A stretch of DNA of 64,000 bases from Apiosordaria backusii (Eukaryota; Ascomycota; Sordariomycetes; Sordariales; Lasiosphaeriaceae). Positions 11,244 through 22,069 of the stretch are shown one piece after another. The DNA lies in NCBI GenBank assembly GCA_030549205.1, contig JAUKTV010000001.1, positions 3,782,001 through 3,846,000 on the forward strand, given 5' to 3'. The notes below the pieces were generated by a model that was not told where the DNA came from, did no database searches, and was given only the letters and a program-made list of their open reading frames with translations. The position numbers were made by a program, and so were the translations under genes. How positions within the stretch are numbered: position 1 is the first letter of the stretch; the number at the start of each line of letters is the position of its first letter.

Positions 11244-12564
11244 TCTGTCGGGGCATCTAGGTCAATGGGCATAGTATAAATGGGACACCGGGATTCATAA
11301 TCACTCTCAGGTTGAGCATGGTGTTGATGGAAAGTTAATACCACTTCTTCGGTCATTGAATGCCATGAAATGAATATATCATTCGTGAATCGAAATAGAC
11401 AAGGAAAATGAAGTTTGCTATGAACGCATCAACATCTGAATCGTACAATCAACCCACTACCTCTTCTCTCCCAATCGTACACATGACAATACAGAAGCTG
11501 TACACCTTCATATTCTCTTGCCCCGCGAAATTTGTCTCAATGAGCACGGCGAGATTTATGTAGCCCTGTGTAGCTTGGAGTAGGCGTGGCCGTCGTGGCC
11601 ACGCTTGTTGGACTTCCCAACGGAAGAGGACCTCCAGAGCCTTCTCCCCGGAGCCCCAAGGGAATACACAGACGGAAGTAGGTCTACACACTGTCTTCTT
11701 AGTTGAAACATTGATCGTGCATTTCCCGTTGCATAGTATTGGCTGGTGACGAGCTCGTCCCGCTGCGAAAGGGTGTCGTAGTCCGCTGTCATGAGGCCTG
11801 CAAACACACCGACGCGGTACCGGAATACTGGTGGGTCGAGTACCCGGCACCGAACGATAGCCCCTGAAGAACCACACCTCCCAAGCGACCTACCCGGCTG
11901 ACTTGAGGGCAAGCCGTGATGCCAGGTGTGGTGGAAGACTTCGTCTAGCGGCGGAGGAGACCAGAGTGGTATAGGAGTAGCGGTCGCGACGATCATATCC
12001 GAGCTGCTCCATCGACAGCTGTCGTGCTCGTGGTCTCACGAGAAGAACAGTCACTGATAGAACAGCAGGGCCGGGCGAGACGTGATTAGGTTACGTGCGC
12101 CAGGGCTCGAGAAGAGTGTCCGGAATAAAGGATGGGTAGCAGGGGGAAAGTAAAAGAAAAGACGCCGAGGGGAAACGCGGGTCGTGCTTTGCCTGGCAAA
12201 AGGTGAAAGATAGAACAATAGGTGACAGGAAGCGCGGGCAGTGCCCAGTTCTTGTGTTGATTGCAAAGATTGCGACGGAACGACATTGCCCTGGACCAGA
12301 ACTCCTGTGTTGAGCAGTATTAGCCAGGGAAGATCTTCCTAGGCGGAAGAGATGATGATGTGAAACTGACGAACCAGATGATGGCGTTATGGACTCCTTC
12401 TCTTGACACGTTACAGACTCTAGACACCGAACTCCAAACACTAGACACCATACACCAAACGCCAGACCGAACCAAGTCCTAGCTCAAACCATAATAGGTC
12501 TCCCAAAGAGCCTACCCGGCATCATGACGCCTCCCACAACATTCAAATGAAGAACACAGCTGTT
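11244..12564. other. Intergenic stretch holding a polyketide synthase relic
   Basis: Apart from the ketosynthase remnant at about 11700-11960 (separate entry) I see no gene. The part next to the protease stop is A/T-rich and should be its 3' untranslated region. The part from 12000 to 12560 has only short, composition-poor frames. Confidence 0.55.
11705..11960 (-). pseudogene. Relic of a polyketide synthase ketosynthase domain
   Basis: On the minus strand a 36-residue stretch from about 11816 to 11709 reads RVGVFAGLMTADYD, then TLSQRDELVTSQYYATGNARSM. This is the segment before the active-site cysteine of fungal ketosynthases, usually VGVF-x-G-x-M-x-x-DY, then ATG-x-ARS. Immediately upstream, in another frame, is GLSFGAGYSTHQYSGT, matching the family's EGLE-x-AGYS-x-x-QYRGT, and before it QVSRVGRL resembles the QxDPxQRL motif. 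The pieces are in order but split over at least two frames. The active-site region (DTACSSS) does not follow, and no acyltransferase or other PKS domain is visible nearby. So this is a decayed, truncated copy. It is not strikingly A/T-rich, so heavy RIP mutation is not obvious. Confidence 0.75.
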
Positions 12565-12843
12565 CTAGTGTGCATTGGAGCAGCGGTCGCAGAGGTCACC
12601 GGCATGGGGAACGGCGGCACCGCAGTAACTATGCCAAGTCAAGAATGTTAGCCACCGAATCGTCGACATACAATGAAAAGCCGATCAAGAGAAATGAGAC
12701 TGAGAAACCTACCAAGCCTTGCAAGAGCAGATGTGGTCATTCTCCTGACCGCTGTGATACTTCCACTCATAGTCGGCGGGAATACGGGATGCTTCGTGGG
12801 CAGCAGTGGCGGGAGCGGTGCTGGTGGAGTCGGACGAGGGCAT
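12565..12843 (-). CDS. Small cysteine-rich protein, one intron
   Basis: Exon 1 is 12843-12713 and exon 2 is 12628-12565, separated by an 84-nt GT-AG intron with a CTAAC branch site. The joined frame gives 64 residues. The N-terminal half is polar. Then come YEWKYHSGQENDHICSCKAC and YCGAAVPHAGDLCDRCSNAH, ending at a TAG. The pattern C-x-C-x-x-C-x-C followed by H and C-x-x-C and a terminal H strongly suggests zinc binding. Splicing extends the cysteine pattern without interruption, which argues that the gene is real. There is no signal peptide, so it is not a secreted effector type. I do not know a named family for it; function unknown. The first ATG after the upstream stop is the one chosen. 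Confidence 0.72.
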
Positions 12844-15800
12844 TTTCAAAGATTTGATTTCGATGATGTGACGTTGATAGCGAAGTAACAAAGAATGTTT
12901 GAGGTATGATTGTGTATGGTTGAAGTGATGAGTGATTTGTTTTTGTTCTTGGAAGATTGAAGGAGGAAGAGAGGGGTATTTGAGGGGGTTTTGAATGGGG
13001 CGTCTGAGTTTTGCTTCTTGTGGGTTCTTGGACTAGTCGTGTAGGCAAGGAGGGGTGAGGAAGGTGCAATATAGAAAGGATAAGGAAAGGAGTATTTGAA
13101 TCTTGCAATGATTCCCTGGTACGTTGAAAAGTGTCATGGCTCAACGCAGCTGTCTGGTGCCACAGAGAGGTGCCCATTCTGGCAATGAGAATGCCTCTTC
13201 TGGCACTTTGATCCAATCAATGCATCTGATTCATTACAAAAACGGTGCTAGCCAATCCGCACTCGAGGTGGTGATGAAATTGGTCCAAAGGGGGCAGTCC
13301 ATGTGAAAAACTGACAAGGGTCTTCTTGGGTATACAGCAGAGCGGTGAAGCCCTCCCGGTTCCATTTTGGCCGCCTTCTTTCTTGCCTTGTGCCTGTGCG
13401 CTGCTTTGAACTCTCATGACTCACAAAGGCTCAGCATCTGATTCGACAGCTCGTTCTGCATCAAACACCCCCAGCTGCGCCCGGTAGGAGAGACGTTGTA
13501 GAGGCGTTGGACGATGATCCTATTTTCATCCGACACCAATAGCATTCCACGATGCTCCTCGTCGTTTGGCGGTGCATATAGATGAAATGTACAATACTTA
13601 CATGAGGTACATGCGGTGCAGCATCCATGATCAGCTCACCAAATGGGCCGATCAACCCATCCCGCTGAATCTCGGGCTAGTCACGTATGCAGGCGAGGTT
13701 ATCATTTGATGGTACCTCAGTCACTGGAATGAGGGCCCCATGGACGATCTCCCCCGTCGGGCATCGGTGAGAAAGGGGCCCAGGTGCTTGTGGCTGCTGC
13801 CGCTCCTGCAAGCTGCACCTATCTGCAGGGACAAGCACTCGTCAGCAGCAGTATCCCGCCCGCCATCGACCATTAATCGCGTGTCTCTGGCTTGGTGATC
13901 TCAGCATGCATGTCAAGCAGTCAATCAGGTGTCAGGACGGCACAAAATCTCAAACCCGGTCAGCCTCGACTACACTTCACTCACCATGGTGCAGACAACG
14001 CGTGTCAACGGTGCCTCATCCGAAGTGAGCCTTGCGGACAGCACTACACTTCAAACGCGGGGGCCTTACTCCGTACAAGCAAGCACTGATCGGGCATCAA
14101 ACACAATCAAATGCCGACACATTTCGGACTGGGCCTCCCTTGGCCTGCAGCCCGTCTTCCGTGATTTTCTCCTTTTCATGACTTTTTTCCTGCGAGTCCT
14201 TGCGCGGTAACACAAATCACACTGGAGCTTGAGACATCTTTTCACCATACAGAGACCGCCTGGCTATTTGCCCATGGCCCGGAGACGACCGCCAAAATGC
14301 ACCTGAGAGACCACAAGGCCGGGCAGCCATATTCCAGGAACACCGTGGGAAGGCCGTGGTAACACAGCACACAGCAGGGCGCACCAGAGAGCAACCTCGC
14401 CAGACACGATTGAGCAGCACCCAAGACCTACCTCTGAGCCAGCAACACAAACAATCATGGCAGCCCCATGTCCGCTTTCTGCCCATCCCAAGAGTCAACC
14501 GACTTCGCTGAATGTCTTTCGAACCCGCCGTCCCAACAAGTGTCACCGAGCCTGCTTGTCAACGCACAATCTCGCTGCTGTGCCCACCGCCTGAGTCTTG
14601 TGGACTTTGATCTCAGTCATAAAGGCCAGAGACGTTACAATTACCCCTGAATCGACCGCCCCTATCCTTGTTTGCAGCTAGTCTGGGCAATGAATACAAC
14701 TCAATACAACCCTAACTGTCTGGGTAGAGATAGGTACGTCGTCTACATCTCAGTGGCAAAAACCGCAGCTGCGCATTGCCCACATATCTACCTAAGGTAC
14801 CCACTTGCCTCGCCTACAACCGAGAGATTAGGTAACATACGTGTCTGTTGACTGTCAGTCCGAGATTTCAGCTCGGCCTCAGTGGGTGTGGCCTGGTGTC
14901 ACCCAAGCCAAAAGACCATCCCACATCCCAAGCCGTCGGCAGGCTCGGCATTTCCTTCAACCCCTTTTCCCACCGAGCACACTGCTACCCACCTACATAC
15001 CTAGGGTACTTCACGTTGGGGAGCTAACGAGGACCCAAACTGATGGCAGTGACAGCAGTGCGATATGAGAAGAAACATTCCACAAATGCCACCCCTTCTC
15101 GCTGCGCCCGCGTAAGACCGACTGAGGAGCCGAGGCAGTATGCTCAAGGCGTCAATGCCGTATGCAGAGAGCTCGCACAACAGCACCAGCGCAGGTTGTT
15201 AGAGTAGGGAAAGGAAAGACTGTGACAAACATCATGGCATGCTTTCTTCAATTGACTGACTGATTGCCGCAGCCTCACAGCAGGATGGAGCTGGGCCGCT
15301 CAATTCTTCCTCAGGACAGACAAAGATTAGTTTGGATCTCGTCCACTGGGCGATTCAGTCAGCAAGCTAGAACACCAATCAAATAAGTAAAAGACTTTAT
15401 TCCCAACCGAGCTACCTGACACAAACAAACACGCCCATATGAGAAGTTCCTGCATAAAATCTACACAGCTCCAACTGTCCCTTTCAACGCTTTTCCCTCG
15501 TCCATACCTAATCATGTCGCGGCGGCGACAATAAAAACCCTACCCCATCAAACAGCCACCTACCCGCCCCGTGTTTGTAGATAGCTAACTTATGTGCATT
15601 GTTTCTTCCTCTATGCACCCGCCAGCTCTCGGCCCTCCTGACAAGATCTTCCCCGCTCTTCCAGTCCGTCTCAAACACTGAGCTCTTGTTTGCGCCACCC
15701 AACCTGAGGAAAAGCCCACATGGTGTGCTTTCCAATGTTGCCGTCAACTGAACCCTTCACACAGCAAATAAAAACCACATGTGGTGCCCCTCCCGTCCTT

Positions 15801-16177
15801 CCCACGGCTGTGCTCCCTCAATGGGGTCCGTGTGAGACTGTGGCAGTGACTGGACCCCAATCTTGCCGCGGAGAGCTGAAGTTGACTCTGGACCCCACAA
15901 GCCAAGTATTGGAGGTTGAAGTTTGATGTTCCATGATTGCTCATGTATAAAGATGTAAGAAAACAAAAAAGAAAACAGAAAAGCTACCACCCGAAGCCGT
16001 TCCGGCTTGGTTATCCCTCACTTGTCGTGAGAGCGTGGAGAAAAAGAGCATCCAAGGAGACCAAGTGAAAACGCAAAACGTAGAAGACACCTTAGTAACC
16101 CGCACCCTTCGAAGAAAACAACACTCAATGGTATCGACATCATCACTGTCTCTCCCACAACCCCTCATCCCCATCTA
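12844..16177. other. Long non-coding stretch
   Basis: About 3.3 kb with no supported gene. Open frames are below 110 codons, overlap one another on both strands and lack recognisable motifs. TACCTA/GGTACC-type words recur near 14730-15005. It holds the promoter of the small cysteine-rich gene on the left and the 3' side of the MFS gene on the right. Confidence 0.5.
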
Positions 16178-17881
16178 TCAAACCGTGTAAATAAAATCCG
16201 GCCTCCTGTCCCCCAACCTTTCCCTCTCCTTCTCCGTCATCCCCTCCACAAGGTAATCCCTCTCCCCCCTCAACCTCTTCGCATTCTCCCTCCTGAGCAA
16301 CACCGTCATCAGCACCGACCCCCCGAACAAAAACAGCGCCATGTACGCAATAATCACCGAGTGGCCCTCCACAAACTTTGGCCCCTTAAAAAAGATATTG
16401 CTGCTCACCACCCCGTTCAAGTTGCCCCACCCAATCACAAACCCCATCACCACCCCCCTCTTGTACACCCCCTCGGTGTTATTCGCCATCCACGAAATCG
16501 TATTCGATATGCAAGGGTAAATCCCCAGCGCGCCCAGAAACGTCCCCACGTATTTCACCGCCGCGTTTTCTGAGGCAAGCAGCATCGCGAACCCCGCCAC
16601 TCCAAACACCGAAACGATGATATTGCACAGACCCCTTTGCCTCGTCCTGTCAGCGACAAACCCAATCACCACTGTCAAGATAGCAGCAGCAGCATACGGC
16701 GGCACCGACATGAGCTGCGCCCTAATCACAGAGGTATTCCACCCCATGTCCGAGATGATCGTCGGCAGGAACAAGGAAAACGCATACAGCGGCATGTCGC
16801 AGCCCATGTAAATCACCATGCCCAACCACATCTTCCAGTCTTTTAGACTTTCCCACAATGCGCTGTTATCGTACTTTTCGTGCTCGGCCGAGGACTGCTT
16901 GTCGAATTTTAGTCTGCGCACCACCCTCGCTCTGTCAGCTACCGACAAGAACTTGGCCTCGTCGGGAAAGTCGTAGACGAGCCAGAAGGACATGATGCCG
17001 ACGATGATGGTGAGGAGACCTTCGAGGATGAAAATCCAGGCCCAACCGGGGAGCCCGCAGGTGCCGTCCATGTTTTCTATCGCGGCGGCGAGGAGACCAC
17101 CGAATGAACCTGACAAGGCAGCAGCCGAAAAAAAGATGGCGGCGCGGAGGCCGAATTCGGATCGTCTGTACCAGCAGGAAAGATAGTAATTGACGCCGGG
17201 GAAGAGGCCGGCCTCGGTGAGGCCGAGGAACCATCTTGCTGCCATGAGGCCGGACCAGTTTGTCACGAAGCCCATTCCTAGCATGCTTGCGCCCCAGAGG
17301 ACCCTGAGGAAGATCCCATGTTAGAGTTGGTGTTCATGAGTTGTAACAGGGCGGGTTTATTGGGACTTACATGATGATTGGGATGAACACAGAGGGCCGG
17401 TATCTTTTCAGCATGATGTTTGTGATGGGTTCAAAAACTGCGTACGAGACGAAGAAGATGGTGAGGGTGGCATTGTAAGAAGAGGTAGTGAGGCCAAGGT
17501 CTTGTGATAGACCGGCGATTTTGGCATTGCCAATGTTTGTCCTGTCCAGGAAGGCCAGCAGGTAGAGGAAACAAAGCTAGGATATTTTGTTAGCATCAAT
17601 GGGTAGAGACGCCTAGTTCAACTGAAGTGAATTTACCCATGGCATCAGCTTCTTGTCGAGTTTCCATAGTAATTTGCGATCCTGTTATGACATAGGTAGT
17701 CAGCATTGGTCTTTGCAATGCAAGAAGAGTGAATAGTATTAGGGTGACTTACAACTTCAGCCTTCTCAGCCGCTGTGAGGTGGGCGTCGGGATCTTCTGG
17801 CAATTCCATCAATCCTTCGTCGTGGCTGCGTTGCGCCTCGCTGACCGAGTCTTTTTCTCTGTCGTCGCCCATACTGATCAT
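16178..17881 (-). CDS. MFS permease of the allantoate/nicotinate (DAL5/TNA1-like) family
   Basis: Exons on the minus strand are 17881-17753, 17681-17637, 17576-17371 and 17303-16178, giving 501 residues. The family hallmark FLDRTNIGNAKIAGL forms the start of TM1, followed by MLKRYRPSVFIPIIM and VLWGASMLGMGFV. About twelve membrane segments are visible, with a central cytosolic loop containing DRARVVRRLKFDKQ. This belongs to the anion:cation symporter group of the major facilitator superfamily, whose fungal members import organic anions such as allantoate, nicotinate or pantothenate. The substrate cannot be read from the sequence. The start is the first ATG in the frame (17881); the open frame further upstream has only GTG. 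A second ATG lies at 17872. The N- and C-termini are hydrophilic and cytosolic. Confidence 0.92.
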
Positions 17882-18127
17882 CTGCTCCAAGACGAGCCGC
17901 TCTTTTGATGTGATTATATCGCTGACAGCTGCGGGAGTCCGTCTTGTGTTAGCCGACACAGCCTATCCAGCTTGCGTTGCAACAGTCCACTGGGCCGGGA
18001 GGGATGAAATCCAGCCGGGCTTTGAGCGACAGTAGGTAGTGGAAAAGTACGCTACCAGCCAACGGGTGGAGGGCAATGAATCATGAAGAGAGAGAGAGAG
18101 CAAGATTGGACAAAGTGCTTTGTGGTC

Positions 18128-18142
18128 GGGGGGGGGGGGGGG
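18128..18142. repeat. G15 homopolymer
   Basis: Fifteen consecutive G residues in intergenic DNA, followed by C and another GGGG. It is likely to vary in length and to be error-prone in assemblies. Confidence 0.85.
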
Positions 18143-21100
18143 CGGGGAGTTGTTCATTTAATGATTGAAAAAGCAACAGGATGGAGGAGGGGAAGTCCAC
18201 AAACCCATGGTGTGCATTTTTCCGCCCAAAGTAAAAGGTGGTTGCTGTGGAGGGGAGGCGTGAGTGTCAACTTCCTCTTCTAGTCAGTTGACCGTTCCTC
18301 GTTGACGTATGGTCCGTTCTATTGGATGCGGGGAGCACACCGATTCCACCGAGCCGGCGATCAGCGCGATGCGCTACCGGATTTCCAAAGAGATCTCGTT
18401 CCCGGAACTTCTGTCGGGCAGTAATCCCGCAAACCACCAATCCCACCGTGGCTCTGTAAGCAAAGGGTGCAGTGAGCAGTGGTGTTTTGCGTGCAGGAAA
18501 TGCTACGCGGGTGTTTGTCAAGGTGTGGTTGGTGTTGAGCAGGCAAGCAAGCTGCTGGTCTTTGACACGCAATTGGTCGATATGTCACTTCGTGGAGCCT
18601 GGGGATGCCGCTCTACCGTCGAGACCGCAATGCATGACCGGAATTGAGTTGCGGAGGAGGCTTCACCTGCTGAAGCATGTTATATGTATGGCGCTGGCAC
18701 CAGACGCCACGGGCGGATGCCACCCTCCACCGGACACCACTGCCCGTCCGTGCTTCTCGTCTGAGAACCAGCGACAGGGATATGACAAACCGCAATATAC
18801 CTTACTGGCATTCGGCATCGACGAAGCTGATTTTCTCGATATCCTTGTCACCAAGTCCCTCTATCTGCGCATGTTCCCGAACAGCCAAGTCCAATAAATC
18901 GCCCCCTCCCTTTCCGTTGCGCACAAGTAAGGCCTACAACGACTCCGAAGCGTGTCTCCAAAGTCTGACGCAGCTGCAAGACCAAGCCATGCCCGAAAGC
19001 ATCTTCCCACGCCCCCGCTTTGTTTTGCCGGCTTCCAGTGAACGAGACACAGCATCCGAACACCGAGAATTTGGCCATTGGCCTAACGAGGTGAAAGTTT
19101 CTAGAACCGTTGGAAGCGTCGTCAGGTGGCCACAGAACAGGGATCGTAAATTAACTTGTGTGTCTTCCCGAAGCGGTGATGCTTGTGGCTTATTTAGGTA
19201 TCGTGGTCATATATTGGACTCGGTTCCCTGGGAGCTTCCTGAGGCCGGCCAATACCTAATATCGAGACTTCCTGGGGCACCCGAGTTAGCAGCGGTAATG
19301 GTGGGGACCACGCGCATGCCAGATTGACGAGTTCCAAAGATAGCGCGACCCTGGACCTTGCCTGGGGCGTCATGGTGTCTCACTTGACCAGTCCCCAGCA
19401 AGACAGGTCAAGGTACTGTGTGACCAGACTCTGGCTTCCACCAGTTTTTTCACCAACTGAGAATCAAGACATGCCCACTCGCAGAGAATTTACGGCCTTT
19501 ACAACGGGAAGGTGTCAGCCAGATGTTGCTGGTTCCGGAGATAAAGCGGTCGTGACCCAGATCCAGCGACGCCCATGGGAAGCTGCTGTCTCTCCAGCTT
19601 GTCAGCTTTCACCAGAATCACATAACGCCCAGGCTCCAACATCGGCTCCGATAACTGACGGGAGAGAGCTGCAGCCAAGCGAACGACAAATCACGTATTC
19701 CATACTCCGCACGGTTCTGCATGTCTTTTCCTTGTCGACGGTAGGTAGGGAGCACCCTTCTGTGTGGCCATTTTCCAGGCCAGACTACGGCAAGCAGCCA
19801 TCAACCTACGAGAAAGCCCAGTTGTATTGCAATCTTGTCACGAAATGGATCGATGTCACTCAGGGTGACTATGCCTTCAGTGGAATAGCGTGCTGTATGC
19901 TTGGTGCTGACTGACTACCACGGCGACCCCGAAAGGCTTCATCTTGGCAACCCATTTTGATATGGATATTGAATTCCATTGTTCTAGACGGCTGGTCGGG
20001 TGTATTGCCGGGAGATGAGGCTCCCGCAGTCGCTCTCGCAAGTGGTAGTCAACCCGTTACCCTTGCTACACCTGTCCGACCATGAGAGCGCAACCGGCAC
20101 TCCTCGTGTGGCGACGTGGTCGTGCCGGGAGATTGTCTATGGGCAACCATGAGAAGCAAACTAATGCGCGACGTTAGACTTGCTTCCGGCGGAAGAAACG
20201 CCCATGAGGCAAATGCCCGGTAGGACTGCCTCCTTGCCCACGTGTTTGTTGAGATGGCGCTAGATCTGCCCTTTCGCGACAGGATTATCATGCCGCCATC
20301 ACAAGATGTGACCCCTTTGCTAGGATGTTTCGGGCTGTCAGCATTGGCTGGATAGGGTAACACCATAGTACTGCATGTTCCCGCACCTCCTAGGATTCCC
20401 ATGCTTGTTGTTGTCTACCCGGTTCGTCAGGCCTGTCAGGTCGTCCGAGTCAAATCTTGGAGTGTTTTATGCATCTTGAACAGCCGCAACAAAATGTGAG
20501 AGACAAGAGGCTGCAAACAAGGGTGAGCGGCAAAAGGTAACTGAAGAGACTGGCAAGGGTTCATGGTAAGAATACATACGCAAGGAAATCTTGTCCAAGG
20601 TCCATCTTGGTGGTGGGTATGGATTGCCTCGATCGCTTCAGGGGGCATGATAACAAACACTTGGCAGAGGTCGAGGAGGAGACTGACCGTCCTGTTGCCA
20701 AGGTTGGTAAGCATCTGCCAAGACGGGAAGACGTTCGGAATTGCTTCTGCGGATTCTTGCCCAAGCGGCCGAGGATTCGCCAATCGGCCCTCTGCAAGCC
20801 ACGGAACTGGCTTGGCAGTGTCCACTCCTGTGTCTTCCGTTCTAGACACGTGATCGGAGGAGCGGAAGATGCGCCGCGGTGTGAATTGCGAGACGTTTGA
20901 GCAGTTGATCTTGTGTTCGGCGTTGACGATAGTCGTTGGACTTGGTATGGTAGATAGGTATGCTTGAAGCAAGGAGGTTTTGACAGGTTGCATCCGCTAG
21001 GAGAAATTCAAGTGGTTGAGCTGCGACATGCCGACTTGACCGGTGGAAAGACGCATAGGACGGCCAGGACGCGCAGGCAACGCAGGGAGAAGCAGGCATT

Positions 21101-21669
21101 TCCACGAAAAGCAGCAGGTCTTCACCGCTCTATGACGGTCTCCCGAAAGTCGGACTTCAGCTGTCGGATGTGGGGCCTTTCGATGCCCGTCGTCTCGGAG
21201 GCAGATGTTGTGTCGCAGTGGCAGCATCCTCTTTGCATACTCTAGCTCTTCGGAAATACGACCGGCAGACATGTGTCTATGCCGGTAAACAAGGAGCCAA
21301 GCATGCAGAGCGCCGGTGACAATTCGAGTGTGCTGTGCGTGGAACTCGTGATTTTTGTGCTGGGCGCCGGCGTCGAGCTTTGGACGGATAATGGTGACAG
21401 TGGGGGTTCTCGGCGCTCCTGGTGTGCTGCAGGCGGCCAAACAGCAATCTCATGATTTCTTGGAGAAAATGTGACCTCAAGTCACATTATAGACGCCACT
21501 CTCCGGCAACTCCGGCCGTGAGAACAGACAGTGGAGGGACCGCTCTCTCTTTCATTACCAAGAAGAGAAAAATGAGAGTATGTGAGTGAGAGTTAATTAG
21601 GTCAGATCTGATCTTTGAGATAAGATAACGTTAACAAGCCAAGATTTGATAAGTGATAATATCCTAGTG

Positions 21670-21804
21670 CCTCGCTTATCGGCGCTGCTCACTGAAAAAC
21701 TGGCTGCGCTTGCTGACGCCGCTGACTGGAAAGGTAGCCTCGCTCGCTGGCGGCTGACTAAGAAGGTTGGCCTCGTCTGCCGACGCTGCTGACTCCCAAA
21801 TGAG
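21670..21804. repeat. Four degenerate ~34-bp tandem repeats
   Basis: Four adjacent units begin at about 21670, 21704, 21738 and 21771. Each starts CCTCGCT/CTGCGCT/CCTCGTC, contains a GCTGACT-like core near the middle and ends in a purine-rich part such as GGAAAGGTAG or AGAAGGTTGG. Unit identity is moderate, so the array is old. It sits about 270 bp upstream of the flavoprotein start codon, next to an A/T-rich block. Confidence 0.7.
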
Positions 21805-22069
21805 GGCTTGCGAGTGATTTGAGCCGAGCTCCCAAACGAAAGCTCCCAAGACGGCGCGCCACTTTTGATATTTCCAGTGATTATTTTGAAGTAATCATTT
21901 TAAAAGATTGTTTGCATTCTCTGCCTTGGTTGCCGGCTGCCTGCCCTTCCCCGCCCAACCTGCTCCGGACCCGCTTTCTGCCCACGGCCCGGTTTGTGAT
22001 GAGCCCTGTACTTCCATTGTTTCCGGTTGGGCCGGCCGAACTAATTCATCTTGTAGCTTGACCACCACA

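Larger units (their letters stand above)
17882..22069. other. 4.2 kb non-coding region between divergent MFS and flavoprotein genes
   Basis: No gene could be supported. It contains a G15 run at 18128-18142, a more A/T-rich segment near 21540-21670 and a degenerate 34-bp tandem repeat at 21670-21804 (separate entry). Minus-strand frames at 20436-20993 and 20997-21440 are 150-185 codons long but show no domain, have poor composition and start with non-ATG or poorly placed codons. They could be decayed coding sequence; I cannot identify it. Confidence 0.5.

Noticed and set aside
18677..19914. Two adjacent plus-strand frames of about 200 codons
   Set aside because: No ATG-supported start for the second, no domain, ordinary composition for non-coding DNA, and no splice pattern that improves them.
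20436..21440. Two abutting minus-strand frames that looked like a decayed transcription factor
   Set aside because: No Zn2Cys6 cysteine pattern or other motif was found in any frame; the resemblance was too weak to call even a pseudogene.
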